Shown one piece after another: positions 37,515 through 46,923 of a DNA stretch of 64,000 nt (within the stretch, counting starts at the first letter, position 1; each line of letters opens with the position of its first letter). This stretch comes from Antarcticibacterium flavum (GTDB taxonomy: Bacteria > Bacteroidota > Bacteroidia > Flavobacteriales > Flavobacteriaceae), in the NCBI RefSeq assembly GCF_006159205.1, contig NZ_CP040812.1:3472001-3536000 (forward strand), given 5' to 3'. A program made the position numbers and the translations under genes. The notes under the pieces are model-generated. The model saw only the letters and a list, made by a program, of their open reading frames with translations, was not told where the DNA came from and ran no database searches.

Positions 37515-38750
37515 TTGAATTTCGAGTTTTTTATAGCCAAAAGGCTTATAAGCAGTAAAAAATATAAAAGTAGTATTTCTGCACCTATTATTAAAATAGC
37601 AATCACAGCTATTGCCATTGGTGTGATCATGATGCTGGTTTCCTTTGCTACCGGGATTGGGCTGCAGGTAAAGATCCGTGAAAAGATAGCGGCTTTTAAT
37701 GGCCATATAAGCATTGAGAATTACGACAATAACAGCTCCCAGGTTTCCCTTATCCCCGTCTCGAAAAACCAGGAATTCTACCCCAAATTCACAACAGTCT
37801 CCGGGGTGTCACACGTTCAGGCAGTAGCAACTAAAGCCGGGATCATACGTACCGAAACCGATTTTGAAGGGGTGATCATGAAAGGCGTGGGGGGTGATTA
37901 TAAATGGGAGAATTTTGAAGAATTCCTTGTAGAGGGTGAGTTGCCCGATTATTCACAAAATATAAATGAAGATATCATTATTTCCAGGTACCTGGCAAAC
38001 AGGATGGGGTTCGAGGTAGGGGATAAGGTAGTTACATTCTTTCTTAGGGAAGACCCCAACAGGCCACCCTGGAGCAGGGGGTTTGTCGTAAAAGGTATTT
38101 ATGATTCAGGGTTCCAGGAGTTTGACGAGCTCTATTTTCTTGGAGATATCAGGCATATTCAAAGGATGAACAGCTGGGAGAAAGACCAGGTAGGGAAATT
38201 TGAAGTTTTTATTGATGATTTTGATAACTTGGACCAAAAAGGTCAGGAGATCTATGAGAATACAGACTCCCTGCTGGATTCCCGCACCATTAAGCAAACC
38301 TATTACTCGATATTTGAATGGCTTTCATTATTTGATTTTAATATTGCCCTAATCATAGGGATCATGATCCTGGTAGCAGGAATAAATATGATCACAGCTC
38401 TCCTGGTGCTTATCCTTGAACGCACACAAATGATTGGAATATTAAAAGCGCTGGGAGGCGGAGACTGGGCCGTAAGGAAAATATTCCTTTATAATGCCGG
38501 TTACTTAATATTACTGGGGTTATTCTGGGGTAATTTAATTGGCCTGGGAATATTGTTCATTCAAAAATACTTTAAACTTTTTCCATTGAACCCTGAGACA
38601 TACTACGTCACAGAGGTGCCGGTTTATATAGGTTGGGAATATATTCTCGCCGTTAATATTGGAACGCTGCTGCTATGCCTGCTTATGCTTCTTGTGCCAA
38701 GTATTATTATCACAAGGATCTCCCCTGTCAAGGCAATGAAATTTGATTAA
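37515..38750 (+). CDS. LolC/LolE-like ABC transporter permease
   Basis: 411 residues. One N-terminal membrane helix (about 25-48), a periplasmic MacB-type domain (about 50-260) and three C-terminal helices in an FtsX domain (near 275-300, 320-345, 375-400) give the LolCDE/MacB permease layout. Likely exports lipoproteins toward the outer membrane with an ATPase not seen here. The start is divergent to the NamZ-like gene by 10 bases, with TAAGGAGA before the ATG, an unusually SD-like site for this genome. Alternative: another FtsX-domain export permease. Confidence 0.82.
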   Translation: MNFEFFIAKRLISSKKYKSSISAPIIKIAITAIAIGVIMMLVSFATGIGLQVKIREKIAAFNGHISIENYDNNSSQVSLIPVSKNQEFYPKFTTVSGVSHVQAVATKAGIIRTETDFEGVIMKGVGGDYKWENFEEFLVEGELPDYSQNINEDIIISRYLANRMGFEVGDKVVTFFLREDPNRPPWSRGFVVKGIYDSGFQEFDELYFLGDIRHIQRMNSWEKDQVGKFEVFIDDFDNLDQKGQEIYENTDSLLDSRTIKQTYYSIFEWLSLFDFNIALIIGIMILVAGINMITALLVLILERTQMIGILKALGGGDWAVRKIFLYNAGYLILLGLFWGNLIGLGILFIQKYFKLFPLNPETYYVTEVPVYIGWEYILAVNIGTLLLCLLMLLVPSIIITRISPVKAMKFD

Positions 38751-38770
38751 AGTACACATTGCTCAAAACT

Positions 38771-38800
38771 TTGGAAAGCGAAGCAGATAGTTTACCTTTG
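38771..38800 (+). promoter_or_regulatory. Promoter of the cysteine/cystathionine synthase-like gene
   Basis: TTG (38771-38773), 19 bases, TACCTTTG (38793-38800); exact Bacteroidota pattern. It lies inside the region a longer reading frame would code, which decides the start at 38819. Confidence 0.7.
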
Positions 38801-38818
38801 CTGCCTCAAAAAATATGT

Positions 38819-39799
38819 ATGGATTACGCTGAAAATATACTTGGGACCATTGGTAAAACTCCTATGGTGAAAATGAATAAACTCACAAAAGACATAGATG
38901 CCCTGGTCCTGGCAAAATACGAGACTTTCAACCCGGGAAATTCTGTAAAGGACAGAATGGCTGTAAAGATGATAGAAGAGGCTGAAGCAGATGGCAGGTT
39001 GAAACCGGGAGGTACTATCATCGAAGGTACATCAGGAAATACCGGAATGGGCCTAGCCCTTGCAGCTATTGTTAAAGGCTATAAAATGGTGTGTGTGCTT
39101 AGTGATAAGCAAAGCAAAGAGAAAATGGATATCCTTAGAGCTGTGGGCAGTGAAGTGGTGGTTTGTCCTACAGATGTTCCGCCGGAAGATCCACGCTCCT
39201 ATTACTCTACCTCCAGAAGACTTTCTGAAGAAACCCCTAATTCCTGGTATGTTAACCAATATGACAACCTGGCCAACACCCGGGCTCATTATGAGACTAC
39301 AGGCCCTGAAATTTGGGAACAAACAGACGGGAAGGTAACTCATTTTGTTGTTGGGGTTGGAACAGGAGGAACTATCTCTGGAGTAGGAAAATACCTGAAA
39401 GAAAAGAACCCCGATGTGAAGATTTGGGGAGTAGATACCTATGGTTCAGTTTTCAAAAAATATCACGAAACTGGGGAATTTGATGAAAAAGAGATCTATC
39501 CTTATGTGACTGAAGGTATAGGCGAGGACATCCTGCCAAAGAATGTTGACTTTAGTATCATCGACGGTTTCACTAAAGTTACAGATAAGGACGCGGCGGT
39601 CTATACCAGGAGACTTGCAAGGGAAGAAGGCTTCTTTTTAGGAAATAGTGCAGGTGCGGCCATAAAAGGGCTTTTACAACTTAAAGAACATTTTACTAAA
39701 GATGATGTGGTAGTCATTCTTTTTCATGACCACGGGAGCAGGTATGTTGGTAAGATCTATAATGATGAGTGGATGAAAAAAATGGATTATATCGATTAA
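38819..39799 (+). CDS. PLP-dependent cysteine synthase/cystathionine beta-synthase-like enzyme
   Basis: 326 residues. Fold-type II PLP enzyme: the Schiff-base Lys is in NPGNSVKDR, GTSGNTGMG binds substrate, and GVGTGGTISG binds the PLP phosphate. The region VTEGIGEDILP and the SVFKKYHE segment are closer to cystathionine beta-synthase cores than to O-acetylserine sulfhydrylase, but CBS regulatory domains are absent. Either cysteine synthesis from O-acetylserine or transsulfuration is possible. The start is fixed by the promoter at 38771-38800. Followed by a terminator. Confidence 0.83.
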   Translation: MDYAENILGTIGKTPMVKMNKLTKDIDALVLAKYETFNPGNSVKDRMAVKMIEEAEADGRLKPGGTIIEGTSGNTGMGLALAAIVKGYKMVCVLSDKQSKEKMDILRAVGSEVVVCPTDVPPEDPRSYYSTSRRLSEETPNSWYVNQYDNLANTRAHYETTGPEIWEQTDGKVTHFVVGVGTGGTISGVGKYLKEKNPDVKIWGVDTYGSVFKKYHETGEFDEKEIYPYVTEGIGEDILPKNVDFSIIDGFTKVTDKDAAVYTRRLAREEGFFLGNSAGAAIKGLLQLKEHFTKDDVVVILFHDHGSRYVGKIYNDEWMKKMDYID

Positions 39800-39826
39800 A
39801 CTCCTTTCTGTATTATAAGTTTAGAC

Positions 39827-39852
39827 AAACGCCCTTCCCGGGGCGTTTTTTT
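39827..39852. terminator. Bidirectional terminator after the cysteine synthase-like gene
   Basis: AAACGCCC (39827-39834) and GGGCGTTT (39841-39848) with a seven-base T run. It overlaps the 3' end of the convergent small membrane protein gene (39851). Confidence 0.8.
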
Positions 39853-40198
39853 ATTTGCGGTGTTGCAGGAAATAGAATAAAAGACTGCCGGCAGTGTACA
39901 TCATCACATCCATCACATCTGCTGTATAACGAGGTTCCACTTTGGGAAGGTAAACTTCAAAATAAAGTGCATACATGGCAGTAAGCGATAAAATAGAAAA
40001 AAGGGAGAGCCTAATGCGCCGGTCTCTCATGATGAGGTGTACTGCTTTAAGACATATAGTCAATACAATGGGCATACAAATAAAATCGTTTACATAAAAT
40101 ATCACCCAATTTGGAAGATACACATCAAGGTGCAGCAAGAGCTGAAGGAGCAGGAAGACAGCGACAAAAATGAAAAATAAAATATGTAATATTTTCAT
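39851..40198 (-). CDS. Hypothetical integral membrane protein
   Basis: 115 residues with four hydrophobic segments (about 2-22, 30-50, 58-80, 93-112). ATG 40198 is preferred; it overlaps the preceding gene's stop (4-base ATGA junction), which indicates a coupled pair. Flavobacterial relatives are sometimes named magnesium citrate secondary transporter, a label I do not trust. Function unknown. Confidence 0.68.
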   Translation of the reverse strand: MKILHILFFIFVAVFLLLQLLLHLDVYLPNWVIFYVNDFICMPIVLTICLKAVHLIMRDRRIRLSLFSILSLTAMYALYFEVYLPKVEPRYTADVMDVMMYTAGSLLFYFLQHRK

Positions 40199-40443
40199 AA
40201 AAGTGCCAGCGAGACCAGGAATGCCAGGCCAAGGCCAACAGCCATAACGATGATCCATACCCAGAACCCAACATGGGCAAGCGCACGTATCACGGGGTTC
40301 TTATGATCCTTTAGATTGCTGCTTTTCTTTGGAGCTTCTCCTTCTGAACCATGTTTTTGGGTGCTATGGGATGCTAAAGGCGGTTTCTTCTTTCCCAATG
40401 GAGAGTCCTCTCCCCCGGGTTTTGGGTTTTTATCTGCTTCCAT
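40195..40443 (-). CDS. Hypothetical protein with one C-terminal membrane helix
   Basis: 82 residues. The N-terminus is lysine, proline and serine rich (EADKNPKPGGEDSPLGKKK...), and a single hydrophobic segment lies near 55-80. I chose ATG 40443, because residues from 40527 look non-coding. Its stop overlaps the start of the next minus gene, so the two form an operon. Not recognised. Confidence 0.55.
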   Translation of the reverse strand: MEADKNPKPGGEDSPLGKKKPPLASHSTQKHGSEGEAPKKSSNLKDHKNPVIRALAHVGFWVWIIVMAVGLGLAFLVSLALL

Positions 40444-40588
40444 AATTGATCTCTCTCGTTTTATAATTGGCAGGGAGACCATTAAGCCTCCCGTTCCAAA
40501 AGATAAATAAAAACTGCTCTTTGGCAAAGCAAACCCGGGTGCTGCAGGTTGGTTTAACTAAGATTTAGCAAAAAAGAGCAGGTTGTTA

Positions 40589-41152
40589 TCATTCCCAGCC
40601 CCAGGGTGCAGCCGGAGCTTCTACCGGTTTAGAGAGATCAAAATACACATTAAAAGGTGGGTTTCCCGAACCTATTCGTTGCAGGTTATAGGAAAAAGTT
40701 TCATCCTTCAGCGTCATCCACCACACATTGGTAGAGGCATAGCCTATAAGTTCAGCCGTTTCAACATCTGCAGGAAAGAATTGCACATGGGGAAGGCCCG
40801 TATTGGGGCTGGTACCGCCATACTGGGTGATGTTATCCTCGCTGCCATCTTCATGCCTGTGATCGTGTTTTAGTTTTATCCTGTCATCCTCGTAAGTAAG
40901 GACCCAGGTGCGGGACCTGTCATCGCCCACATAAAATGGGATGGTGATAGTATTCTCATCACAGGTGCGTACAAACATGGTAAGGGTCTTCCCGCTAAAA
41001 TCATCATTGGTCACGTGAGGAGCCAGTTTTCCCTCATAGGCTTTCCCGCAGTGGGTTTTAAGGTTTTCCCAGAATTGCAACGCTGCCGGTTTTTCCTGGG
41101 CCGTCACCACGGTAAGACACAAAAGGAACAGGGGGAGAAGGAGGTTTTTCAT
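40589..41152 (-). CDS. Exported hypothetical protein
   Basis: 187 residues with a signal peptide ending near VVTAQ. The mature region is rich in aromatic and acidic residues (for example LKHDHRHEDGSEDNITQYGG). A Cys pair (HCGK and RTCDE) could form a disulfide. Similar proteins occur in flavobacteria without known role. It faces away from the SGNH hydrolase gene. Confidence 0.7.
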   Translation of the reverse strand: MKNLLLPLFLLCLTVVTAQEKPAALQFWENLKTHCGKAYEGKLAPHVTNDDFSGKTLTMFVRTCDENTITIPFYVGDDRSRTWVLTYEDDRIKLKHDHRHEDGSEDNITQYGGTSPNTGLPHVQFFPADVETAELIGYASTNVWWMTLKDETFSYNLQRIGSGNPPFNVYFDLSKPVEAPAAPWGWE

Positions 41153-41230
41153 TATTTTGGATAGCTAAATAGTTTATAAAAAGTTTTTTGTTGCTGCAAA
41201 ATACGCTAATTTCAATCTTAAAACCTTTCT

Positions 41231-41917
41231 ATGCGTAAAATAATACTCATCTTGGTTACAATTTTAGTTGCCGGCTGCGGTACAATTGGAAATTCGAATA
41301 TTTCTGAAGAAATGGATTACAGCTTCCTGGCCCTGGGCGACTCCTATACAATAGGGGAAGGAGTGGAAATAGAACAAAGCTGGCCGTTCCAGTTAACTCA
41401 CCGACTGCGGGAAAGAGGCTACAGGGTTGCCCCTCCACGCATAGTGGCCCGTACTGGATGGACCAGTCGCGACCTAATAAGGAATATTGATGCTGAAATT
41501 GATGTGCACCGGGATTTTCACCTGGTATCCATACTAATTGGGGTCAATAATCAATACCAGGGAAAACCCAGGACAGAATTCGAGGAGGAGCTGCGGGAGA
41601 TCTTCAGGAAAGCGATTAGTCACTCCAAAACCAGGGAAAGAGGGGTGTTTGCCCTTAGCATCCCAGATTATAGCGTCACTCCATTTGGAGAAGATAATGC
41701 AGAGGTGATTAGTGAAGAAATTGACAGGTTCAATGATACGGTAAGAAGGATCGCAGAGGAATTTGATGTAGATTTTTATAATATTACACCTTCCTCCAGG
41801 GAAGCACTTAATAACCGAGCACTCATCGCGGCAGATAGTCTTCATCCCAGTGCCTTGATGTACCGCTTTTGGGTAGATGATATTGTGGAGGAGGTTATAG
41901 AAAAGCTTCCGGGATAA
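41231..41917 (+). CDS. SGNH/GDSL hydrolase, lipoprotein
   Basis: 228 residues. A lipobox (LVAGC, Cys near 16) anchors it in the envelope. Block I LGDSYTIGEG holds the nucleophile Ser; the oxyanion region is GVNNQYQG; block V DSLHPSAL holds the catalytic Asp and His. An esterase or lipase of unknown substrate, possibly acting on carbohydrate acetyl groups. Confidence 0.85.
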   Translation: MRKIILILVTILVAGCGTIGNSNISEEMDYSFLALGDSYTIGEGVEIEQSWPFQLTHRLRERGYRVAPPRIVARTGWTSRDLIRNIDAEIDVHRDFHLVSILIGVNNQYQGKPRTEFEEELREIFRKAISHSKTRERGVFALSIPDYSVTPFGEDNAEVISEEIDRFNDTVRRIAEEFDVDFYNITPSSREALNNRALIAADSLHPSALMYRFWVDDIVEEVIEKLPG

Positions 41918-41986
41918 TATTTACTTCTGCAAAATTTAGCTGAAAAACCCTGCTTTATTTTTGAAAAAATCTTGTATTTTCAGATA

Positions 41987-43270
41987 ATGAAAGAGGATTT
42001 TCTTCACTACATCTGGAAATTCAAGAAATTCAATCCAGGCCTGGCCCGGACGGTTCATGGGGATCCTGTTACCCTTATAGATCCAGGTATGGCGAATGTC
42101 AATTCTGGTCCAGATTTTTTCAATGCAAAACTTAAAATAGGAGAGCAGCTTTGGGCAGGAAATGTGGAGATACATATAAAATCCTCTCATTGGTATGAAC
42201 ACCATCACGAAAAGGATGAAGCCTATGATAATGTTATCCTGCACGTAGTGTGGGAGGATGACCTGGAGATATATAGAAAGGATAACTCCCTGCTGCCGGT
42301 AATGGAGTTGAGAGATATAATTTCCCCTGCCACTTTTCAAAATTACAGGGAACTGCTTTTGGCTCCCAATGCAAGTTGGATAAACTGTGAAGGCAGCTTT
42401 CATTCTTTCGAAGAATTTGATCTTCAAAACTGGCTGGAGAGGCTTTACCTGGAAAGGTTGGAGGCAAAGTCAAAAGTGCTGCTGGAACTTTTGAAGAAAT
42501 ATGAAAATGACTGGGAAGCTGTACTGTTTAGATTGATCGCTAAAACATTTGGATTAAAAGTAAACGGCAGTGCTTTTTTAAGTATGGCCCAAAGCTTTGA
42601 TTTCAAGGTCGTTCGCAAATGCAGGGATTCCCTGCTTTCCCTGGAAGCATTATTCCTTGGCCAAAGTGGCCTCCTGGAGGAGGAGGTGGAAGATGTTTAT
42701 TTCAAAGAATTGAAAAAGGAACATTTATACCTAAAAAAGAAATACAGGCTGGAGAATAAATATGTAGAAAGGCCAAAATTCTTCAGGCTGCGGCCAGATA
42801 ATTTTCCCGGGCTCAGGCTGGCGCAACTCGCAGCTCTCTACAATGGGGTCCCGCATTTGTTTTCAGCCGTAGTAGAGGCAGGGTCTGTACAGGACCTTAA
42901 AAGGATCTTTTCAGTGGCACCATCTGCCTTCTGGAAGACCCACTATACTTTTTCTAAAGAACATACGGCCAGGAACAAAAAACTTTCAGCCGCATTTGTG
43001 GACCTTTTGATCATAAACAGTTTGCTTCCCGTGCGGTTTAGCTATGAAAAGATTACCGGTACCGGGGATCCTTCAGTAATATTAAATATGGTGGAACAAT
43101 TAAAGGTTGAGAATAATACTGTGATAAACAAATTCAATTCTATAAGGCCTGGCATTGGTACAACAGCGCTTGACTCCCAGGCCTTACTGGAGCTTAAAAA
43201 TAATTACTGCGATAAGAATGCCTGCCTTCAATGCAACCTGGGTATAAAACTTTTAAAAGGAGAAGCCTAA
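41987..43270 (+). CDS. DUF2851 family protein
   Basis: 427 residues. Characteristic features are HYIWKFKKFNPGLARTVHGDPV near the N-terminus, GNVEIHIKSSHWYEHHH, CEGSF and the C-terminal CDKNACLQCNLG cysteine cluster. The N-terminal half has a nuclease-like look, but catalysis is untested. A DUF of Bacteroidota with no known role. ATG 41987 gives the family start. The small PspC-like gene follows 18 bases downstream. Confidence 0.82.
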   Translation: MKEDFLHYIWKFKKFNPGLARTVHGDPVTLIDPGMANVNSGPDFFNAKLKIGEQLWAGNVEIHIKSSHWYEHHHEKDEAYDNVILHVVWEDDLEIYRKDNSLLPVMELRDIISPATFQNYRELLLAPNASWINCEGSFHSFEEFDLQNWLERLYLERLEAKSKVLLELLKKYENDWEAVLFRLIAKTFGLKVNGSAFLSMAQSFDFKVVRKCRDSLLSLEALFLGQSGLLEEEVEDVYFKELKKEHLYLKKKYRLENKYVERPKFFRLRPDNFPGLRLAQLAALYNGVPHLFSAVVEAGSVQDLKRIFSVAPSAFWKTHYTFSKEHTARNKKLSAAFVDLLIINSLLPVRFSYEKITGTGDPSVILNMVEQLKVENNTVINKFNSIRPGIGTTALDSQALLELKNNYCDKNACLQCNLGIKLLKGEA

Positions 43271-43288
43271 TCTTCTTATCTTTGTGTT

Positions 43289-43519
43289 ATGCTTAAGTTT
43301 ATTTACGACATACGCCATTTTTTTGAAAGACACGGGTTTTATGTCTCCTCCCGGCTGGGAGATAAGATAGGAATTCGTGCCAGGAGCATAAGGCTCTTCT
43401 TCATTTATCTTTCCTTTGCAACCCTGGGGATGGGCTTTGCGGTTTATTTAACCCTGGCTTTCTGGCTTAAGATCAAGGACCTTATTTATACAAAACGTAC
43501 CTCTGTGTTTGATCTTTAG
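43289..43519 (+). CDS. PspC-domain small membrane protein
   Basis: 76 residues. A PspC-like segment (SRLGDKIGIRARSIRLFFIYLSFATLGMGFAVYLTLAFWLKI) with one to two membrane helices. PspC proteins relate to phage-shock envelope-stress systems, but no pspA is nearby. Located 18 bases after the DUF2851 gene, same operon. Function unproven. Confidence 0.72.
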   Translation: MLKFIYDIRHFFERHGFYVSSRLGDKIGIRARSIRLFFIYLSFATLGMGFAVYLTLAFWLKIKDLIYTKRTSVFDL

Positions 43520-43811
43520 GATCCTGGCTGTATTTTCCCTGGGAGGATGAAAAGTTAAATATATTACCCAATACAGGAGTTTTTTCCCCTATGCTTGCAA
43601 TATAATATAATGGAAACTTTTATTTATTAGGAGATGCTGAAATTCCCATTTTATACCACCTTTCCAGGTCGCAAGACCTTTCCCGGCCGGTGTAGAGATT
43701 TTATTTTAACAAATCCTTTACAATTTAACTTGTAAAAATTTGAAAAAGCCCAATTTTTTAGCATCTTGCTTCGCTGTTAAAATAACCTTCATTATTAATC
43801 AAAATATTTTT
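43520..43811. other. Spacer before the AGCS symporter gene
   Basis: 292 bases; no gene recognised. An in-frame upstream ATG-like start at 43740 would add 24 residues without a signal peptide, so I prefer 43812. Confidence 0.4.
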
Positions 43812-45884
43812 ATGAGAAAGTACTTACTTTCATTGTTCTTTTCATTTTCAATTTTATCATTATTTGCCCAGGAGCTGGATGTTAAAGCTAACATAGGAAA
43901 TCCCTCCAATATTATTAATGACGGGTTTGTTGAACTGGAAGTAACAGGAGGTGTTCCTCCCTATACTTATAAATGGGATGACCAGGGCACATCCCTTAAC
44001 TCTCCACGCGCACAGGGTCTTGCTGAGGGCGTGCCGGTAAATGTAATTATTACAGATGCTGAGGGAACTTCTACCACCCGGTCCTACAAGGTAGAAGCAA
44101 ATGCAATTACTGAACATTTTAACGGAAGTTTTAAGCCTATCGTGGCAAGTATGGAAAAGGTACTATTTTGGGATCTTTTCTCGGCTATTGGTATTTACGA
44201 CCCGGTGGTGTATGCCGATGCAAAGAACGTACCTACCCCGGGCTGGACGGCCGGGATTGAGGACAGATTTGTCCTGAAACAATGGCTAAAACCTGAGAAC
44301 TCCCAGATTAATAAAGGGGAACCAATAGCAATAGTTGAATCTGATACCGGGGAAGACATGGAAGTTCTTGCTCCTGCCAGTGGTACCCTTGAGTACCTGG
44401 TAGAAGAAGGTAAGGTGATCTATAATTTCGAAAATAAACAACATGTTATAGAGCAGGGAGCACATAACCTGGCTCGAATAGTATATGATGAGAAGGTGCC
44501 GTTAACCCATCCCAATGGAGACCCTCAAACAAAAAATATCCCCTTCATTGTGGTTTGGCTGCTGTTTGGAGCTTTATTCTTCACCCTTCGAATGGGCTTT
44601 ATAAACATACGAGGTTTTCGTCACTCCCTGCAACTTGCACGTGGAAAGTATGATGATCCCGATGCCCCGGGACAGGTAACACATTTCCAGGCGCTGGCAA
44701 CTGCGGTTTCGGGTACTGTGGGGCTTGGTAATATTGCCGGGGTGGCAGTAGCTATTTCTTTAGGTGGTGCAGGTGCAACTTTTTGGATGATCATCGCAGG
44801 TCTCCTTGGGATGTCCTCTAAGTTTGTAGAATGTACCCTTGGTGTAAAATACAGGTTTATTAACAGTGAAGGAAGGGTTTTTGGAGGACCTATGAACTAC
44901 CTGCGTTACGGACTTGAAAAGAGAAACAAAAAAGGTTTAGGGAAAGTACTTGCAGGCCTCTTTGCTATCCTCGCGATTGGTGCCTCTTTTGGAGGTGGAA
45001 ATATGTTCCAGGCAAACCAGTCCTTTGAAGCTTTACAGGGCCAAATGCCTTTCCTTATTGGTAACGGCTTCTGGTTTGGAGTAGTAACTGCTATTCTGGT
45101 AGGTGTCGTGATCATTGGAGGTATTAATAGTATCGCTAAAGTAACTGGAAGAATAGTTCCTGTTATGGCCGGTGTTTATATTCTTGGATGTCTTGCAGTA
45201 ATAGGAATAAATATTGAAAATATTGGACCCGCCTTCACCGCGATATATGATGGTGCGTTTAGCCCGTCTGCACTAAAAGGGGGAATAATTGGAGTATTGA
45301 TCGTTGGGTTCCAGCGTGCCGCGTTCTCTAACGAGGCCGGGGTAGGATCTGCAGCTATTGCACATAGTGCAGCTAAGACAAATCATCCTCCATCTGAAGG
45401 TTTTGTGGCACTCCTTGAGCCATTTATTGATACAGTAGTGGTTTGTACACTTACCGCGCTTGTATTAATTTTTACAGGAAAACATGAGGCAGTTGGAATT
45501 GCAGGGGCACAGTTAACATCTGATGCTTTTGGAAGCGTGATCTTCTGGTTCCCATATGTACTTGCAGCAGCGGTATTCCTCTTCGCTTTCTCCACCATGA
45601 TCTCCTGGTCATATTACGGGATGAGAGCCTGGACCTATCTCTTTGGAAAGAGTATTAAGAGTGAGATCATTTATAAAGTGCTTTTCCTGGTATTTGTGGT
45701 GGTTGGAGCTTCTGTAAGTTTAGGTGCCGTTCTGGATTTCTCAGATATGATGATCCTTGCTATGTCCTTTCCTAATATCATTGGTTTATACATCATGTCT
45801 GGCGAAGTGCGAACAGATCTTCGTGATTATATGAGGAAGTTAAAGGCAGGAGAATTATTTAAAAAACAGGTAGAAGTGAAGTAA
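43812..45884 (+). CDS. AGCS alanine/sodium symporter with N-terminal SprB-like and lipoyl-like domains
   Basis: 690 residues. A signal peptide (about 1-20) precedes a SprB/PKD-like Ig module ([10 protein letters not shown] about 46-54), a biotinyl-lipoyl-like hairpin (about 152-225, core [16 protein letters not shown], with no attachment Lys where DKA would be) and the AGCS transporter from about 243 ([33 protein letters not shown] in several parts). AGCS members import alanine, glycine or glutamine with Na+. The N-terminal domains would sit in the periplasm, an unusual fusion. Followed 13 bases later by the HhH protein gene. Confidence 0.86.
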   Translation: MRKYLLSLFFSFSILSLFAQELDVKANIGNPSNIINDGFVELEVTGGVPPYTYKWDDQGTSLNSPRAQGLAEGVPVNVIITDAEGTSTTRSYKVEANAITEHFNGSFKPIVASMEKVLFWDLFSAIGIYDPVVYADAKNVPTPGWTAGIEDRFVLKQWLKPENSQINKGEPIAIVESDTGEDMEVLAPASGTLEYLVEEGKVIYNFENKQHVIEQGAHNLARIVYDEKVPLTHPNGDPQTKNIPFIVVWLLFGALFFTLRMGFINIRGFRHSLQLARGKYDDPDAPGQVTHFQALATAVSGTVGLGNIAGVAVAISLGGAGATFWMIIAGLLGMSSKFVECTLGVKYRFINSEGRVFGGPMNYLRYGLEKRNKKGLGKVLAGLFAILAIGASFGGGNMFQANQSFEALQGQMPFLIGNGFWFGVVTAILVGVVIIGGINSIAKVTGRIVPVMAGVYILGCLAVIGINIENIGPAFTAIYDGAFSPSALKGGIIGVLIVGFQRAAFSNEAGVGSAAIAHSAAKTNHPPSEGFVALLEPFIDTVVVCTLTALVLIFTGKHEAVGIAGAQLTSDAFGSVIFWFPYVLAAAVFLFAFSTMISWSYYGMRAWTYLFGKSIKSEIIYKVLFLVFVVVGASVSLGAVLDFSDMMILAMSFPNIIGLYIMSGEVRTDLRDYMRKLKAGELFKKQVEVK

Positions 45885-45897
45885 CTACTTATTGCCA

Positions 45898-46776
45898 ATG
45901 AAGAATATTAGATCCCATTTTGTTTTCAATAGAAGTCAGCAGAATGGGATCTTTTTATTGGTAGTTATCATAATTTTTCTTCAGCTGGTATACTACTTTT
46001 ATAATTTTACAACTTCAGGAGGAAGTCCCGGGCCTCTGGATGAGGAGCTGGTGAGACTGCAGCAAAAAATAGATTCAGCCCGTATGGCCGGCGCGATGGG
46101 AGATACTGTGCGCATCTATCCTTTTAATCCTAATTTTATAACAGATTATCGTGGCTATACCCTTGGAATGTCTATTGAAGAAATTGACAGGCTGCACGTT
46201 TATCGCGCCGGGGATAAGTGGATAAATTCTGCTGAAGAATTTCAGAAAATTACCGGGGTATCAGATTCATTGCTGAAGGTGATCTCTCCTTATTTCCAAT
46301 TCCCGGAGTGGGTGACTTCCGGCAGAAGGAATTCTGGAAGAAATGTCGCTGTTCCTGTCACAAGACCTTCAGCAGAAAAAAGGAACCTTAATACCGCAGG
46401 CCCGGAGGATTTAATTAAGGTGCGGGGAATAGGTGAGGTACTGGCAGGAAGAATAGTCAATTACAGAAGCAAAATTGGTGGTTTTGTAAGTGATTTGCAG
46501 CTTAAGGATATCTACGGCCTCTCCTTTGAAGCCAGGGAGCAGCTTCTTGGAGAGTTTACCGTAAAGGAACCTCCTGCTTATGAAATCTATAATATCAATA
46601 GGGCTACAGTGATGGAATTAAGTAGTGTTCCCTATATAGATTATGAACTGGCGAGGGAGATTGTTAACTATCGACTATTGCATGAAAAAATTCACACCTT
46701 TGAAGAATTATCAAAAATAAACAGCTTTCCTTCAGAAAAAATTGACAGGATTGCGTTATATTTGACCTTAGAATAA
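45898..46776 (+). CDS. Helix-hairpin-helix (ComEA-like) membrane protein
   Basis: 292 residues. An N-terminal membrane helix (about 20-40) is followed by a low-complexity linker and two to three HhH motifs (LIKVRGIGEVLAGRIVNYR and LSSVPYIDYELAREIVNYR). ComEA proteins bind DNA during uptake across the periplasm; such proteins in Bacteroidota may instead act in other DNA transactions. ATG 45898 is used over an upstream TTG. Co-directional with the symporter 13 bases before it. Confidence 0.77.
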   Translation: MKNIRSHFVFNRSQQNGIFLLVVIIIFLQLVYYFYNFTTSGGSPGPLDEELVRLQQKIDSARMAGAMGDTVRIYPFNPNFITDYRGYTLGMSIEEIDRLHVYRAGDKWINSAEEFQKITGVSDSLLKVISPYFQFPEWVTSGRRNSGRNVAVPVTRPSAEKRNLNTAGPEDLIKVRGIGEVLAGRIVNYRSKIGGFVSDLQLKDIYGLSFEAREQLLGEFTVKEPPAYEIYNINRATVMELSSVPYIDYELAREIVNYRLLHEKIHTFEELSKINSFPSEKIDRIALYLTLE

Positions 46777-46923
46777 GAATTCGGAATTTTTTCCTTTAAA
46801 AGGCAGAAAGTCTCTTCTTTATTTTGAGAAAATTTTGCCAAAGCTAGCAGGGGTTTTACTCTTATGCCTTAAATTTAGAGTTTTCTCTATTTCACAAATT
46901 AATATTTTAGATTAAGATTTTTT

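Noticed and set aside
37505..37714. N-terminal extension of the NamZ-like protein
   Set aside because: The extra residues are the antisense of the permease N-terminus and displace the signal peptide.
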